Positions 1-7,308 of a stretch of DNA of 64,000 bases are shown here, one piece after another. The translations under genes were made by a program, and so were the position numbers. Each line of letters opens with the position of its first letter. Position 1 is the first letter of the stretch. The notes under the pieces are model-generated. The model was not told the DNA's origin and ran no database searches. It was given only the letters and a program-made list of their open reading frames with translations. The stretch lies in the NCBI RefSeq assembly GCF_042679305.1, contig NZ_JBHTMP010000032.1:1-64000 (forward strand), written 5' to 3'. The stretch is from Micromonospora_H sonneratiae. Lineage in GTDB: Bacteria; Actinomycetota; Actinomycetes; Mycobacteriales; Micromonosporaceae.

Positions 1-310
1 CGGGCCGACCCGGCGGGCCGGCCGGCTCCGGACCCCTCGATCCGGCGGTACGGCGGCGGCCGTTGCGCAGCCGTCGGCGGTGCCCACGGCGGCCGAGGAG
101 GTATCCGGCCAGGTCACCGGCAAACACACCGAGTGCGCCGGTGGCGATGGTCAGCGGCAGGCTCAGCCCGCCGTACACGGTCAACGCGCCACCGGTGATC
201 ATTACCGCCTGGGTGGGGACGATCGGGACGAACACGTCGATTGCCAGTAGCCCGATCAGTGCCAGGTAGGCCCAGAGAGGTGACGCGATGTCCGTGAGGA
301 TCTCGGGCAC
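1..310 (-). CDS. DedA/SNARE-associated family membrane protein (N-terminal part, cut by window edge)
   Basis: The reading frame opens with GTG at 310 and runs off the left edge. A GAGGTGA ribosome site lies about 8 nt upstream. The visible protein starts VPEILTDIASPLWAYLAL and continues through hydrophobic stretches with the motif VFVPIVPTQAVMITGG and GVFAGDLAGYLLGRRGH. This pattern (a P-rich re-entrant loop, then G-D-x-x-x-Y-x-x-G-R) is typical of DedA/VTT-domain proteins, polytopic inner-membrane proteins linked to lipid-carrier flipping and envelope homeostasis. After about residue 75 the translation becomes Arg/Pro/Gly-rich, so a frameshift or unusual tail cannot be excluded. Family assignment is fairly sure, precise role unknown. 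Confidence 0.6.
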   Translation of the reverse strand, partial: MPEILTDIASPLWAYLALIGLLAIDVFVPIVPTQAVMITGGALTVYGGLSLPLTIATGALGVFAGDLAGYLLGRRGHRRRLRNGRRRTAGSRGPEPAGPPGRP

Positions 311-491
311 GGGTGGTCACCTCGAACGGGTTCGGGATTGGCTGTCACCTCCAGCGTGACCGGCGGATTCACCCTGGTCCAGCTTGGCGGCGCCAGTGGT
401 GACATCGGACACGTACGACCAGCAGGCTCGGGGTGAGCCTAGGTCCCGCCCCGGCCGGTGGCGAAACACGGGGTTCCGGCGCGTCACATGC

Positions 492-551
492 GGCGTACCG
501 TTGTCGGGGCGTGCTCCGTGGGGCGTACCGTTGTCGGGGCGTGTCCCCGGC
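492..551. repeat. Two-copy 30-bp tandem repeat in the dedA-thrS intergenic region
   Basis: A 22-nt identical core (GGCGTACCGTTGTCGGGGCG plus TG) begins at 492 and again at 522, a period of 30 bp. The rest of the 311-709 interval holds no convincing gene, only this repeat and a GGAAGGGCCCTTCC palindrome near 638-651. Confidence 0.8.
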
Positions 552-709
552 ACCTCAGGTTCCCCCCGGTGCTGACGTGCTGGGACGCCGTTGGGCCGCC
601 GGCAGGTCCCGTGCCGGCGGCCCCCACTCCGAGATGGGGAAGGGCCCTTCCTGGCACCACAGCGGGAATACGGATGCGTCCCACAGCGGGCGGGCATAGC
701 GTGGCCGGC

Positions 710-763
710 ATGCGCAGCGCAGCAGTCACGACGACGCCGGGACACCCCGGCGTGCTGCGCTGA
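710..763 (+). CDS. Thr-rich leader peptide upstream of the ThrRS paralogue
   Basis: A 17-codon ORF encodes MRSAAVTTTPGHPGVLR and ends with TGA at 761-763. Codons 7-9 (728-736) are three consecutive ACG threonine codons, and the first downstream gene is a threonyl-tRNA synthetase paralogue. No clear Shine-Dalgarno is present. A TAGCGT hexamer at 697-702 could act as a -10 box and would place the transcript start at the ATG, so the message may be leaderless. It is followed after 21 nt by a strong GC hairpin. The arrangement matches amino-acid attenuator leaders (trp, leu, ilv type) of Actinobacteria. The match between codon identity and gene function supports it, but translation is inferred. 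Confidence 0.6.
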   Translation: MRSAAVTTTPGHPGVLR

Positions 764-805
764 CGCGACAACCGTCAAGACCGGCCCCGGGCGATCCGCC
801 CGGGG
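734..805 (+). promoter_or_regulatory. Candidate ribosome-mediated threonine attenuator
   Basis: Hairpin 1 pairs 734-741 with 746-753 (8 bp, loop 742-745) and begins inside the Thr codon run, so a stalled ribosome would block it. Hairpin 2 pairs 785-793 with 797-805 (9 perfect bp, CCCCGGGCG with CGCCCGGGG, 3-nt loop) and resembles a U-poor actinobacterial terminator. CCCCGG at 745-750 can also pair with CCGGGG at 800-805, a possible alternative fold. I could not identify a full antiterminator by eye. The model is that low Thr-tRNA stalls the ribosome and lets transcription read into the synthetase gene at 892. Confidence 0.5.
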
Positions 806-891
806 CCTCGTCGTTCTCCGGCCGTGGTCGCTCCGGGTGTACGACCCACGGGTAACGCCCCGACGGGTCGTACCCGAACGAGGAGCACGAA

Positions 892-2103
892 ATGATCGAC
901 CACCGCAGGCTCGGTCGCGAGCTTGAGCTGTTCCACGCCGACCCGCTGTCCGGGGCCGGCCTGCCGATCTGGCTGCCCGCCGGGGCCGCAGCCCGGCACG
1001 CCGTCGAGGAGTACGTCCGGGAGTTGGAACGCCGGGCCGGCTACCAGCACGTCTACTCGCCGCCGCTGGGCAAGCGGGAGCTGTTCGAGCTGTCCGGGCA
1101 TCTGGGCTACTTCGCCGACGACATGTTCCCGATCATGCGGCTCTCCGCCGACGACGAGTTCGTGCTGCGGCCGGCGCTCTGCCCGCACCATGCCCTGGTC
1201 TACCGGGCGCGGGGGCGGTCCTACCGGGAACTGCCGTTGCGCGTCGGTGAACTGGGCGGGATGTACCGGTCGGAGCGGTCCGGCGTACTCGGTGGGCTCA
1301 GCCGGGTACGGGCGATCTCCCTCAACGACGCGCACAACTTCTGCACCCTCGAACAGGTCGGCCGGGAGGTCGCCGAGATCCTCGACCTGATCCGGGCGGC
1401 GCACGCCGCGCTGGGCGTACGACCGGCCGGCTTCCGGCTGTCGCTGCGTGGAGCGGGGGAGAAGTACGTCGGCGACGACGCGATGTGGCGGCGGGCCGAG
1501 GATCTGCTCCGCGCAGCCCTGTCGGGGGTGCCGTACGTCGAGGCCGAAGGCGAGGCGGCGTTCTACGGCCCCAAGATCGACATCCAGATCCGGGACGCCG
1601 CCGGTCGCGAGTCGACCCTCTCCACCATCCAGCTCGACTTCGACAAGCCGGAGAAGTTCGACCTGTCCTATGTGGACCAACAAGGGGCGAGACGGCGTCC
1701 GGTGATGGTGCACCGCAGCCTGATCGGCAGCATGGAACGACTCTTCGCGTACCTCATCGAGGTGCACGCCGGAGCCTTCCCGGCCTGGTACGCCCCGGAG
1801 CAGGTGGTGGTGCTCCCGGTGGGGGCGGAGCAGTACGACGTGGCGCAGGCGTTCGCCCGCGACTGCCTGGCGGCGGGCCTGCGGGCCCGGTCGGCGCTGG
1901 ACGGCTCGGTCGGCGCCCGGATCCGCGACGCTGCAGTACGGAAGGTGCCGTACGTGGCGGTGCTCGGTGCCCGGGAGGCGGCCGACGGCCGGGTGTCGTT
2001 GCGGCTGCGTGACGGCCGGAGCCTCGCCCCGATGCCGCTCGCCGAGGCGCGACGTCTCATCGCCGACGTGGTGGCCAGCCGGTCCGCTGACCTGCTGCCC
2101 TGA
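892..2103 (+). CDS. Truncated threonyl-tRNA synthetase paralogue (catalytic core plus anticodon domain)
   Basis: The 403-aa protein is a class II synthetase of ThrRS type that charges tRNA-Thr. Zinc ligands are conserved: Cys in RPALCPHH, His in LNDAHNFC and His in VMVHRSLIGSMER. Motif 2 (MYRSERSGVLGGLSRVRA) and motif 3 (GSMERLFAYLIE) are present, followed by an anticodon-binding domain from about residue 300. It lacks the N-terminal TGS and editing (N2) domains of housekeeping ThrRS, which is about 640-690 aa. It should therefore be unable to clear Ser-tRNA-Thr itself. ACGAGGAGCACGAA supplies the ribosome site before ATG 892. A Thr leader/attenuator precedes it. Likely roles are an inducible back-up under threonine starvation or an inhibitor-resistant copy, as seen near borrelidin-type clusters. 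No such cluster is visible here. Confidence 0.88.
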   Translation: MIDHRRLGRELELFHADPLSGAGLPIWLPAGAAARHAVEEYVRELERRAGYQHVYSPPLGKRELFELSGHLGYFADDMFPIMRLSADDEFVLRPALCPHHALVYRARGRSYRELPLRVGELGGMYRSERSGVLGGLSRVRAISLNDAHNFCTLEQVGREVAEILDLIRAAHAALGVRPAGFRLSLRGAGEKYVGDDAMWRRAEDLLRAALSGVPYVEAEGEAAFYGPKIDIQIRDAAGRESTLSTIQLDFDKPEKFDLSYVDQQGARRRPVMVHRSLIGSMERLFAYLIEVHAGAFPAWYAPEQVVVLPVGAEQYDVAQAFARDCLAAGLRARSALDGSVGARIRDAAVRKVPYVAVLGAREAADGRVSLRLRDGRSLAPMPLAEARRLIADVVASRSADLLP

Positions 2104-2116
2104 GCTGCCCAATGGA

Positions 2117-2149
2117 ACGTGCCCCTCCCAATGGCTGGGAGGGGCACGT
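2117..2149. terminator. Bidirectional hairpin terminator between ThrRS and ABC exporter
   Basis: A perfect 14-bp stem (ACGTGCCCCTCCCA / TGGGAGGGGCACGT) with a 5-nt loop lies just after the ThrRS stop and before the convergent ABC gene end. Confidence 0.8.
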
Positions 2150-2208
2150 CGACCCTGATTCAGTTGGAGCGCTGCCGGCTGGGAGCGGCGATCAGTTGGC
2201 GCGCTCGT

Positions 2209-4428
2209 TCAGTTGGCCAGTACGGTGCCCGCGCCGACCATCCCGGTCGGATCGTCGACACCCTCGGCCACCGGCTGCGAGAACTGCGCGTGGTGCAGCC
2301 GATGATAGGAGCCCTCGGCGGCCAACAGTTCCGTATGTGTGCCCTGCTCGACGATCCGGCCGTTCTCCATGACCAGGATCAGGTCGGCGTCACGGATGGT
2401 CGACAACCGGTGGGCGATCACGAAGCTGGTCCGGTCGGCCCGCAACGCGGCCATCGCATGCTGCAACAACACCTCGGTACGGGTGTCCACCGAACTCGTC
2501 GCCTCGTCCAGGATCAGCAGCGACGGGTTGGACAGGAACGCCCGTGCGATCGTGATTAGCTGCTTCTCGCCGGCACTGACGTTGCTGCCCTCCTCGTCGA
2601 TGACGGTGTCGTAGCCGTCGGGCAGGCTACGGACGAACCGGTCGACGAAGGTCGCCCTCGCGGCGGCGAGGATCTCCTCCTCGCTGGCGTCCGGGTTGCC
2701 GTACGCGATGTTGTCCCGGATCGTCCCGCCGAACAGCCAGGTGTCCTGGAGGACCATCCCGATCTCGCTGCGCAGCGCGTCCCGCCGCATGGTGGTGATG
2801 TCCACCCCGTCGAGGGTGATCCGCCCGGCGTCCAACTCGTAGAACCGCATGATCAGGTTGACCAGCGTGGTCTTGCCCGCGCCGGTCGGCCCGACGATCG
2901 CCACCGTGTGGCCGGGTTCCGCCACCAACGACAGGTCCTCGATCAGGGGCTTGTCCGGCTCGTACCGGAAGGAGACCTGCTCGAACTCGACGCGACCGTG
3001 CGGGTTGGTGACCTGGACCGGTTCGGCCGGGTCGGGGCTCTGCTCCTGCGCGTCGAGTACGGCGAACACGCGTTCCGCCGAGGCGACCCCGGACTGGAGC
3101 AGGTTGGCCATCGAGGCGACCTGGGTCAGGGGCTGGGTGAACTGCCGGGAGTACTGGATGAACGCCTGCACGTCGCCGAGGCTCATCGTCCCGGACGCCA
3201 CCCGCAGGCCGCCGACCACGGCGATAGCCACGTAGCTCAGGTTTCCGATGAACATCATCGACGGCATGATGATGCCGGAGATGAACTGGGCACCGAAGCT
3301 GGCCTTGAACAGTTCGTCGTTCTTCCTGGCGAACTCGGCCTCGACCTCCCGCTGCCGACCGAACACCTTGACCAGTTCGTGCCCGGTGAAGGCCTCCTCG
3401 ATCTGGCCGTTCAGCGTGCCGGTGTGCTGCCACTGCGCGATGAACTGCCGCTGCGAGCGTTTCGCGATCTGCTTGGTGACCACCACCGACAACGGCACCG
3501 CGACCAGGGCGATCACCGCCAGCAGCGGCGAGATCACGAACATCATCGTGAGTACGCCGACGACGGTGAGCAACGAGGTGAGCAGTTGGCTCAACGTCTG
3601 TTGCAGGCTCTGTGCGATGTTGTCGATGTCGTTGGTGACCCGGCTGAGCAGCTCACCCCGGGGCTGCTTGTCGAAGTACGGCAGCGGCAACCGGTTGAGC
3701 TTGTCCTCGACCTCGGCCCGCAGCCGCAGGATCGCCCGCTGCACCACGTCGTTGAGCAGGTAGCCCTGCCACCAGGCCAGCAGGCTGGCGGCGAGGAAGA
3801 GCGCCAGCGCCAACAGCAGCACCTGGGCGAGACCGGTGAAGTCGATGGTCTGCCCGGGCACGACGTCCATGCTGGCCAGCATGTCGGCGAACCGGTCGTT
3901 GCCCGCCGCCCGTGCCTGCTCGACCGCCTGTTCGAGGGTCGTACCCGGCTCCAGTTTCTGCCCGATGGCCCCGGAGAAGATCAGGTCGGTGGCCTTGCCG
4001 AGGATCTTCGGCCCGATGACGCTGAAGGCGACGCTGACCACGGCCAGCGCGATGATCCCCAGCAGGTGGGTGCGGTACGGGCGAAGGCGGCCGATCAGCC
4101 GTTTCGCCGACGGGCCGAAGTTCATCGCCTTTTCCGTCGGCACACCCGCACCCGGACCGTGCGGTCCACCGCCGCCGCGACCGGCCGCTGCCGGCAGACG
4201 TCTGGGCGTCGACTCGGCCTTCGGCCCGCCGTCCGCGCCCTCACTCTGGGGCTGCTCCGGTATCCGTCCGTTGCTCATGCCCTCGGCTCGCTGGGGCTCG
4301 CCGTTGGCATGAGTTTGGCTGGGTTCGATGATTCGCTCGCTGCGCTCGCTCATGCCCTCGGCTCGCTGGGGCTCGCCGTTGGCATGAGTTTGGCTGGGTT
4401 CGATGATTCGCTCGCTGCGCTCGCTCAT
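2209..4428 (-). CDS. ABC exporter half-transporter, catalytically consensus subunit
   Basis: This 739-aa protein has an ABC_membrane domain (six TM helices, about residues 120-420) and a C-terminal ATPase. The ATPase shows Walker A GPTGAGKTT, Q-loop VLQDTW, signature NVSAGEKQL, Walker B LLILDEATSSVD with the catalytic Glu, and the switch His in IAHRLS. It pairs with the upstream half-transporter, whose stop overlaps this start as ATGA, so translation is probably coupled. The first 50 residues are two copies of a 25-aa unit beginning MSERSERIIEP, encoded by a 75-bp DNA repeat. Met51 (MSNGRIPEQ) is an equally possible start and probably the ancestral one. Likely a multidrug or lipid exporter under the upstream MarR regulator. 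Substrate unknown. Confidence 0.9.
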   Translation of the reverse strand: MSERSERIIEPSQTHANGEPQRAEGMSERSERIIEPSQTHANGEPQRAEGMSNGRIPEQPQSEGADGGPKAESTPRRLPAAAGRGGGGPHGPGAGVPTEKAMNFGPSAKRLIGRLRPYRTHLLGIIALAVVSVAFSVIGPKILGKATDLIFSGAIGQKLEPGTTLEQAVEQARAAGNDRFADMLASMDVVPGQTIDFTGLAQVLLLALALFLAASLLAWWQGYLLNDVVQRAILRLRAEVEDKLNRLPLPYFDKQPRGELLSRVTNDIDNIAQSLQQTLSQLLTSLLTVVGVLTMMFVISPLLAVIALVAVPLSVVVTKQIAKRSQRQFIAQWQHTGTLNGQIEEAFTGHELVKVFGRQREVEAEFARKNDELFKASFGAQFISGIIMPSMMFIGNLSYVAIAVVGGLRVASGTMSLGDVQAFIQYSRQFTQPLTQVASMANLLQSGVASAERVFAVLDAQEQSPDPAEPVQVTNPHGRVEFEQVSFRYEPDKPLIEDLSLVAEPGHTVAIVGPTGAGKTTLVNLIMRFYELDAGRITLDGVDITTMRRDALRSEIGMVLQDTWLFGGTIRDNIAYGNPDASEEEILAAARATFVDRFVRSLPDGYDTVIDEEGSNVSAGEKQLITIARAFLSNPSLLILDEATSSVDTRTEVLLQHAMAALRADRTSFVIAHRLSTIRDADLILVMENGRIVEQGTHTELLAAEGSYHRLHHAQFSQPVAEGVDDPTGMVGAGTVLAN
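4276..4425 (-). repeat. Two tandem 75-bp SERSER-type repeats inserted in frame at an ABC gene start
   Basis: Units 4276-4350 and 4351-4425 are identical and tandem. Read on the minus strand each starts with ATG and encodes MSERSERIIEPSQTHANGEP plus QRAEG. The length is a multiple of three, so each copy recreates the ATGA junction with the upstream gene and adds 25 codons. The GAGCGAGCGCAGCGAGCGAA core resembles dispersed extragenic repeats common in actinomycete genomes. Confidence 0.9.
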
Positions 4429-6158
4429 GCCATCGCCGCCGTCGTCAGTTGGGACGCCACGATCTCCGCGTACGTCGGGCAGTTGTCGATGAGTTCCTCA
4501 TGGCGTCCCCGGCCGACGACCGAGCCGTTCTCCAGCACGATGATCTGGTCGGCGTCGGCGATCGTGGACACCCGCTGGGCCACGATGACCACCGCCGCGT
4601 CGGCGACGATCGGGCGCAGCGCTGCTCGTAGCCGGGCATCGGTGCCCAGGTCGAGTGCGGAGAACGAGTCGTCGAACAGGTAGATCTCGGGTTTGCGTAC
4701 CAGGGCACGGGCGATCGCCAGCCGCTGCCGCTGACCGCCGGAGACGTTGGTGCCGCCCTGAGCGATCGGTGCGTCGAGACCTTCCGGCATCGCCTCGACG
4801 AAGTCCCTCGCCTGGGCGACCTCCAGGGCTGCCCACAGTTCCTCGTCGGTGGCGTCCGGGTTTCCGTAGCGCAGGTTGCTGGCCACCGTGCCGGAGAACA
4901 GGTACGGCCGCTGTGGTACCAGGCCGATCCGGCTCCACAACACGTCCGGGTCGAGTTCCCGGACATCCACCCCGTCCACCAGCACCGAGCCGGCGGTCGT
5001 GTCGAAGAGCCGGGGGACCAGGGAGAGCAGGGTGGTCTTGCCGGCTCCGGTACTGCCGATGATCGCGGTGGTCTTGCCGGCCTCGGCGTGGAAGGAGATG
5101 TCCCGCAGCACCGGGGCTGCGGCTCCCGGGTACTGGAACAGGACGTTGCGCAGCTCCAGGTCACCCCGGCTGCGTACCTCGGTGACCGGCTGGGTCGGCG
5201 GGGCGACCGACGATTCGGTGTCGAGCACCTCGACGATCCGTTCGGAACTGACCGCGGCTCGCGGGACCATCATCATCATGAAGGTCGCCATCATGACGGA
5301 CATCAGGATCTGCATCAGGTAGCTCAGGAAGGCGGTCAGCGCGCCGACCTGGATCTCGTCAGCCTCGATCCGGGCCGCACCGAACCACAGCACGGCGACG
5401 CTGGAGAGGTTGAGCACCAGCATCACGACCGGGAAGATCAGGGCCATCAGGCGGCCGGTACGCAGCGCGGTGGCGGTCAGTTCCTGGTTGGCCGTGGCGA
5501 ACCGCTCGGTCTCGTACGGCTCGCGGACGAACGCCCGTACCACCCGGATGCCGGTGATCTGCTCACGCAGCACGCGGTTGACGGTGTCGATGCGGGTCTG
5601 CATGAGCCGGAACTGCGGCACCATCCTGCGAATGATCGCGCCGATGGCCAGGGCCAGCACCGGAACGCTGACCAGCATCAGCCAGGAGAGGCCGATGTCC
5701 TCGCGGAGCGCCATGATCACGCCGCCGATGCACATGATGGGTGCCGCGACCAGCATGGTGCAGGTCATCAGCACGAGCATCTGCACCTGCTGCACGTCGT
5801 TCGTGTTGCGGGTGATCAGCGACGGGGCACCGAACCGGGCGACCTCCCGGGTGGAGAAGCTCAGCACCCGGTGGAAGATCGCCGAGCGGACGTCGCGGCC
5901 GAAGCCCATCGCGATCCGGGCACCCAGGTAGACGGCGAAGATGGAGCAGGCGATCTGGATCGCGCTGATCAGGAGCATCCATCCGCCGGTGGTGAGGATG
6001 TAGCCGGTGTCGCCCAGGGCGATGCCCTGGTCGATGATGTCGGCATTGAGGCTCGGCAGGTAGAGCGAGGCCATGGTGCCGATGAGTTGCAGCACCACGA
6101 CCGCAGCCAGCGGCCCGGCGTAGGGCCGTAACCGGGTGCGTAGTAGTCGGATCAGCAC
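4425..6158 (-). CDS. ABC exporter half-transporter with degenerate nucleotide site
   Basis: This 577-aa half-transporter has six TM helices (about 1-310) and an ATPase domain. Walker A is GSTGAGKTT and the signature is NVSGGQRQRL. Walker B reads IYLFDDSFSALD, with Asp where the catalytic Glu normally sits. The switch region reads IVAQRVSTI, with Gln in place of His. These paired substitutions are the hallmark of the degenerate-site partner in heterodimeric exporters of the LmrCD/BmrCD/TM287-288 type. The partner gene follows with an ATGA overlap and keeps the consensus residues. A MarR gene lies 63 bp upstream on the same strand. Likely multidrug export; substrate unknown. Confidence 0.92.
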   Translation of the reverse strand: MLIRLLRTRLRPYAGPLAAVVVLQLIGTMASLYLPSLNADIIDQGIALGDTGYILTTGGWMLLISAIQIACSIFAVYLGARIAMGFGRDVRSAIFHRVLSFSTREVARFGAPSLITRNTNDVQQVQMLVLMTCTMLVAAPIMCIGGVIMALREDIGLSWLMLVSVPVLALAIGAIIRRMVPQFRLMQTRIDTVNRVLREQITGIRVVRAFVREPYETERFATANQELTATALRTGRLMALIFPVVMLVLNLSSVAVLWFGAARIEADEIQVGALTAFLSYLMQILMSVMMATFMMMMVPRAAVSSERIVEVLDTESSVAPPTQPVTEVRSRGDLELRNVLFQYPGAAAPVLRDISFHAEAGKTTAIIGSTGAGKTTLLSLVPRLFDTTAGSVLVDGVDVRELDPDVLWSRIGLVPQRPYLFSGTVASNLRYGNPDATDEELWAALEVAQARDFVEAMPEGLDAPIAQGGTNVSGGQRQRLAIARALVRKPEIYLFDDSFSALDLGTDARLRAALRPIVADAAVVIVAQRVSTIADADQIIVLENGSVVGRGRHEELIDNCPTYAEIVASQLTTAAMA

Positions 6159-6221
6159 CGGGAGCCTCCGGAGTCGTGAACGTCGGCCAGCTCTCCAGAG
6201 TTACGGTCGTACGTCGGGCTG

Positions 6222-6731
6222 TCACGCGTATTTCGGTCCGGGCCCGGTCTTGTCGCTGTTCGGCTCCCGATGACAGGCTGCATCTTCGTCTTCCCCCATG
6301 GACATGGTCTTGATCAGTTCGAGCAGGAACTCGCGGATCACTACCGCCTTGGCCGGGTCGGCGTCGACCGACGTCAGCGGCGGATTGCTGCGGATGACCG
6401 TGAGTAGCGTCCCGATCCGGTCCGTCCCGGCCGGTGTAAGAGCCAGTCGAACCGTACGTCGGTCGGTCGCTCCCCGTCGCCGTTCGACCAGCCCGTCACG
6501 TTCCAGGGTGTCGATGACGCCGGTGAGGGTGGCCGGGCGTACGAAGCATCGGGCGGCCACCTCACGGTGGGACAGTTCGCCGTTGCGGGCGATCGTGAGC
6601 AGCGCGACCATGCCGGCTGGGGTGAGCCCGTGATGTTCGGCCAGGAAACGGCTCCACTGTTGGGACATCAGGTGCCCGGCCACGGCGACCAGACGACCCA
6701 GCGGTGCGTCGTGCAACTCGTGCGAATCCAC
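6222..6731 (-). CDS. MarR family transcriptional regulator
   Basis: The 169-aa protein carries a MarR winged-helix domain: LTPAGMVALLTIARNGELSHREVAARCFVRPATLTGVIDTLERDGLVERR, then the wing DRRTVRLALTPAG. The start is GTG at 6731. It precedes the two ABC exporter genes on the same strand and probably controls them and itself. A matching inverted repeat sits at 6741-6766. The C-terminal tail after about residue 150 is hydrophilic and unlike the core family. The effector is unknown, but drug-like ligands are usual for MarR proteins beside exporters. Confidence 0.88.
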   Translation of the reverse strand: MDSHELHDAPLGRLVAVAGHLMSQQWSRFLAEHHGLTPAGMVALLTIARNGELSHREVAARCFVRPATLTGVIDTLERDGLVERRRGATDRRTVRLALTPAGTDRIGTLLTVIRSNPPLTSVDADPAKAVVIREFLLELIKTMSMGEDEDAACHREPNSDKTGPGPKYA

Positions 6732-6740
6732 CGAGATACG

Positions 6741-6766
6741 TTAGCTCCCTGATCGTTAGGAGCCAA
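6741..6766. promoter_or_regulatory. Candidate MarR operator
   Basis: TTAGCTCC and GGAGCCAA form an inverted repeat with one mismatch and a 10-nt spacer, 10 bp upstream of the MarR start. It overlaps the doxX stop codon, so a promoter for marR-ABC would lie inside the doxX-marR junction. Confidence 0.5.
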
Positions 6767-7202
6767 ACGAAATCGCCAGGGCTGTCGCGATGAAGACAAC
6801 CTGAAGCACGGTGCGGATCCCGAGCGGTGTCACCGGGCGACCGCCCAGGGTCAGTCCGCGTCGGGCGGCGGACACGTTCGCCGGGAACATGGCCAGCATC
6901 AGCAGGGCCAGGCCGGCGGCGGTCCATCGGGCGGCGGCGGGAATCAGCAGGCCGACCGCGCCGGCAAGTTCCAGTACGCCGGTGATGGTGACCAGCAGGT
7001 CCGGGCGGGGCAGGGCGGTCGGCACCATCGCGATCAGGTCGGCCCGCCGCTGGGGGGCGAAGTGGGCGGTTCCGGTGACGACGAACAGCAGCGCGAGGCC
7101 GACCCGCAGGGCGGGGTGCCAGCCGTCCAGTGCGTCGACGCCGAGCAGGCCGGCCGTACGGGCGGCGACGAATCCGACGAGTAGTGCGATCAGCGGGGCC
7201 AT
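6756..7202 (-). CDS. DoxX family membrane protein
   Basis: The 148-aa protein has four predicted TM helices. The family motif region is LLFVVTGTAHFAPQRRADLIAMVP, followed by ITGVLELAGAVGLLIPAAARWTAAGLALLMLAMFPANV. DoxX-like proteins are small membrane proteins linked to redox or thiol stress in actinomycetes (the M. tuberculosis DoxX complex), but their chemistry is not settled. It is divergent from a TetR gene over two matching palindromes, so TetR is its likely repressor. The downstream marR and exporter genes are on the same strand and may be partly co-transcribed. Confidence 0.85.
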   Translation of the reverse strand: MAPLIALLVGFVAARTAGLLGVDALDGWHPALRVGLALLFVVTGTAHFAPQRRADLIAMVPTALPRPDLLVTITGVLELAGAVGLLIPAAARWTAAGLALLMLAMFPANVSAARRGLTLGGRPVTPLGIRTVLQVVFIATALAISFGS

Positions 7203-7255
7203 GGTCGATCTCCATTGGGGGCTGGGGCGAGGCGGGCAATCCCCGCTCCACCGAA

Positions 7256-7308
7256 TCTTGTCAGTGGCAAGACTGCCCTGACCGCAGCTATCTTGTCAAT
7301 GGCAAGAT
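7256..7308. promoter_or_regulatory. Twin TetR operators between doxX and tetR
   Basis: Site 1 (7256-7272, TCTTGTCAGTGGCAAGA) and site 2 (7290-7308, ATCTTGTCAATGGCAAGAT) are near-identical palindromes spaced 34 bp centre to centre. Both lie in the divergent intergenic region. Site 2 touches the ATG at 7309. Overlap with a possible -10 (TATGCT, 7308-7313) suggests autorepression. Confidence 0.75.

Noticed and set aside
560..891. T-box riboswitch upstream of the ThrRS paralogue
   Set aside because: No AGGGUGGNACCGCG-type antiterminator bulge or specifier stem was found; a leader peptide attenuator fits better.
775..2112. 445-aa open frame on the minus strand opposite the ThrRS paralogue
   Set aside because: It is a GC-driven antisense shadow with His/Arg/Gln-rich low-complexity translation and no recognisable domain; the plus-strand ThrRS is clearly real.
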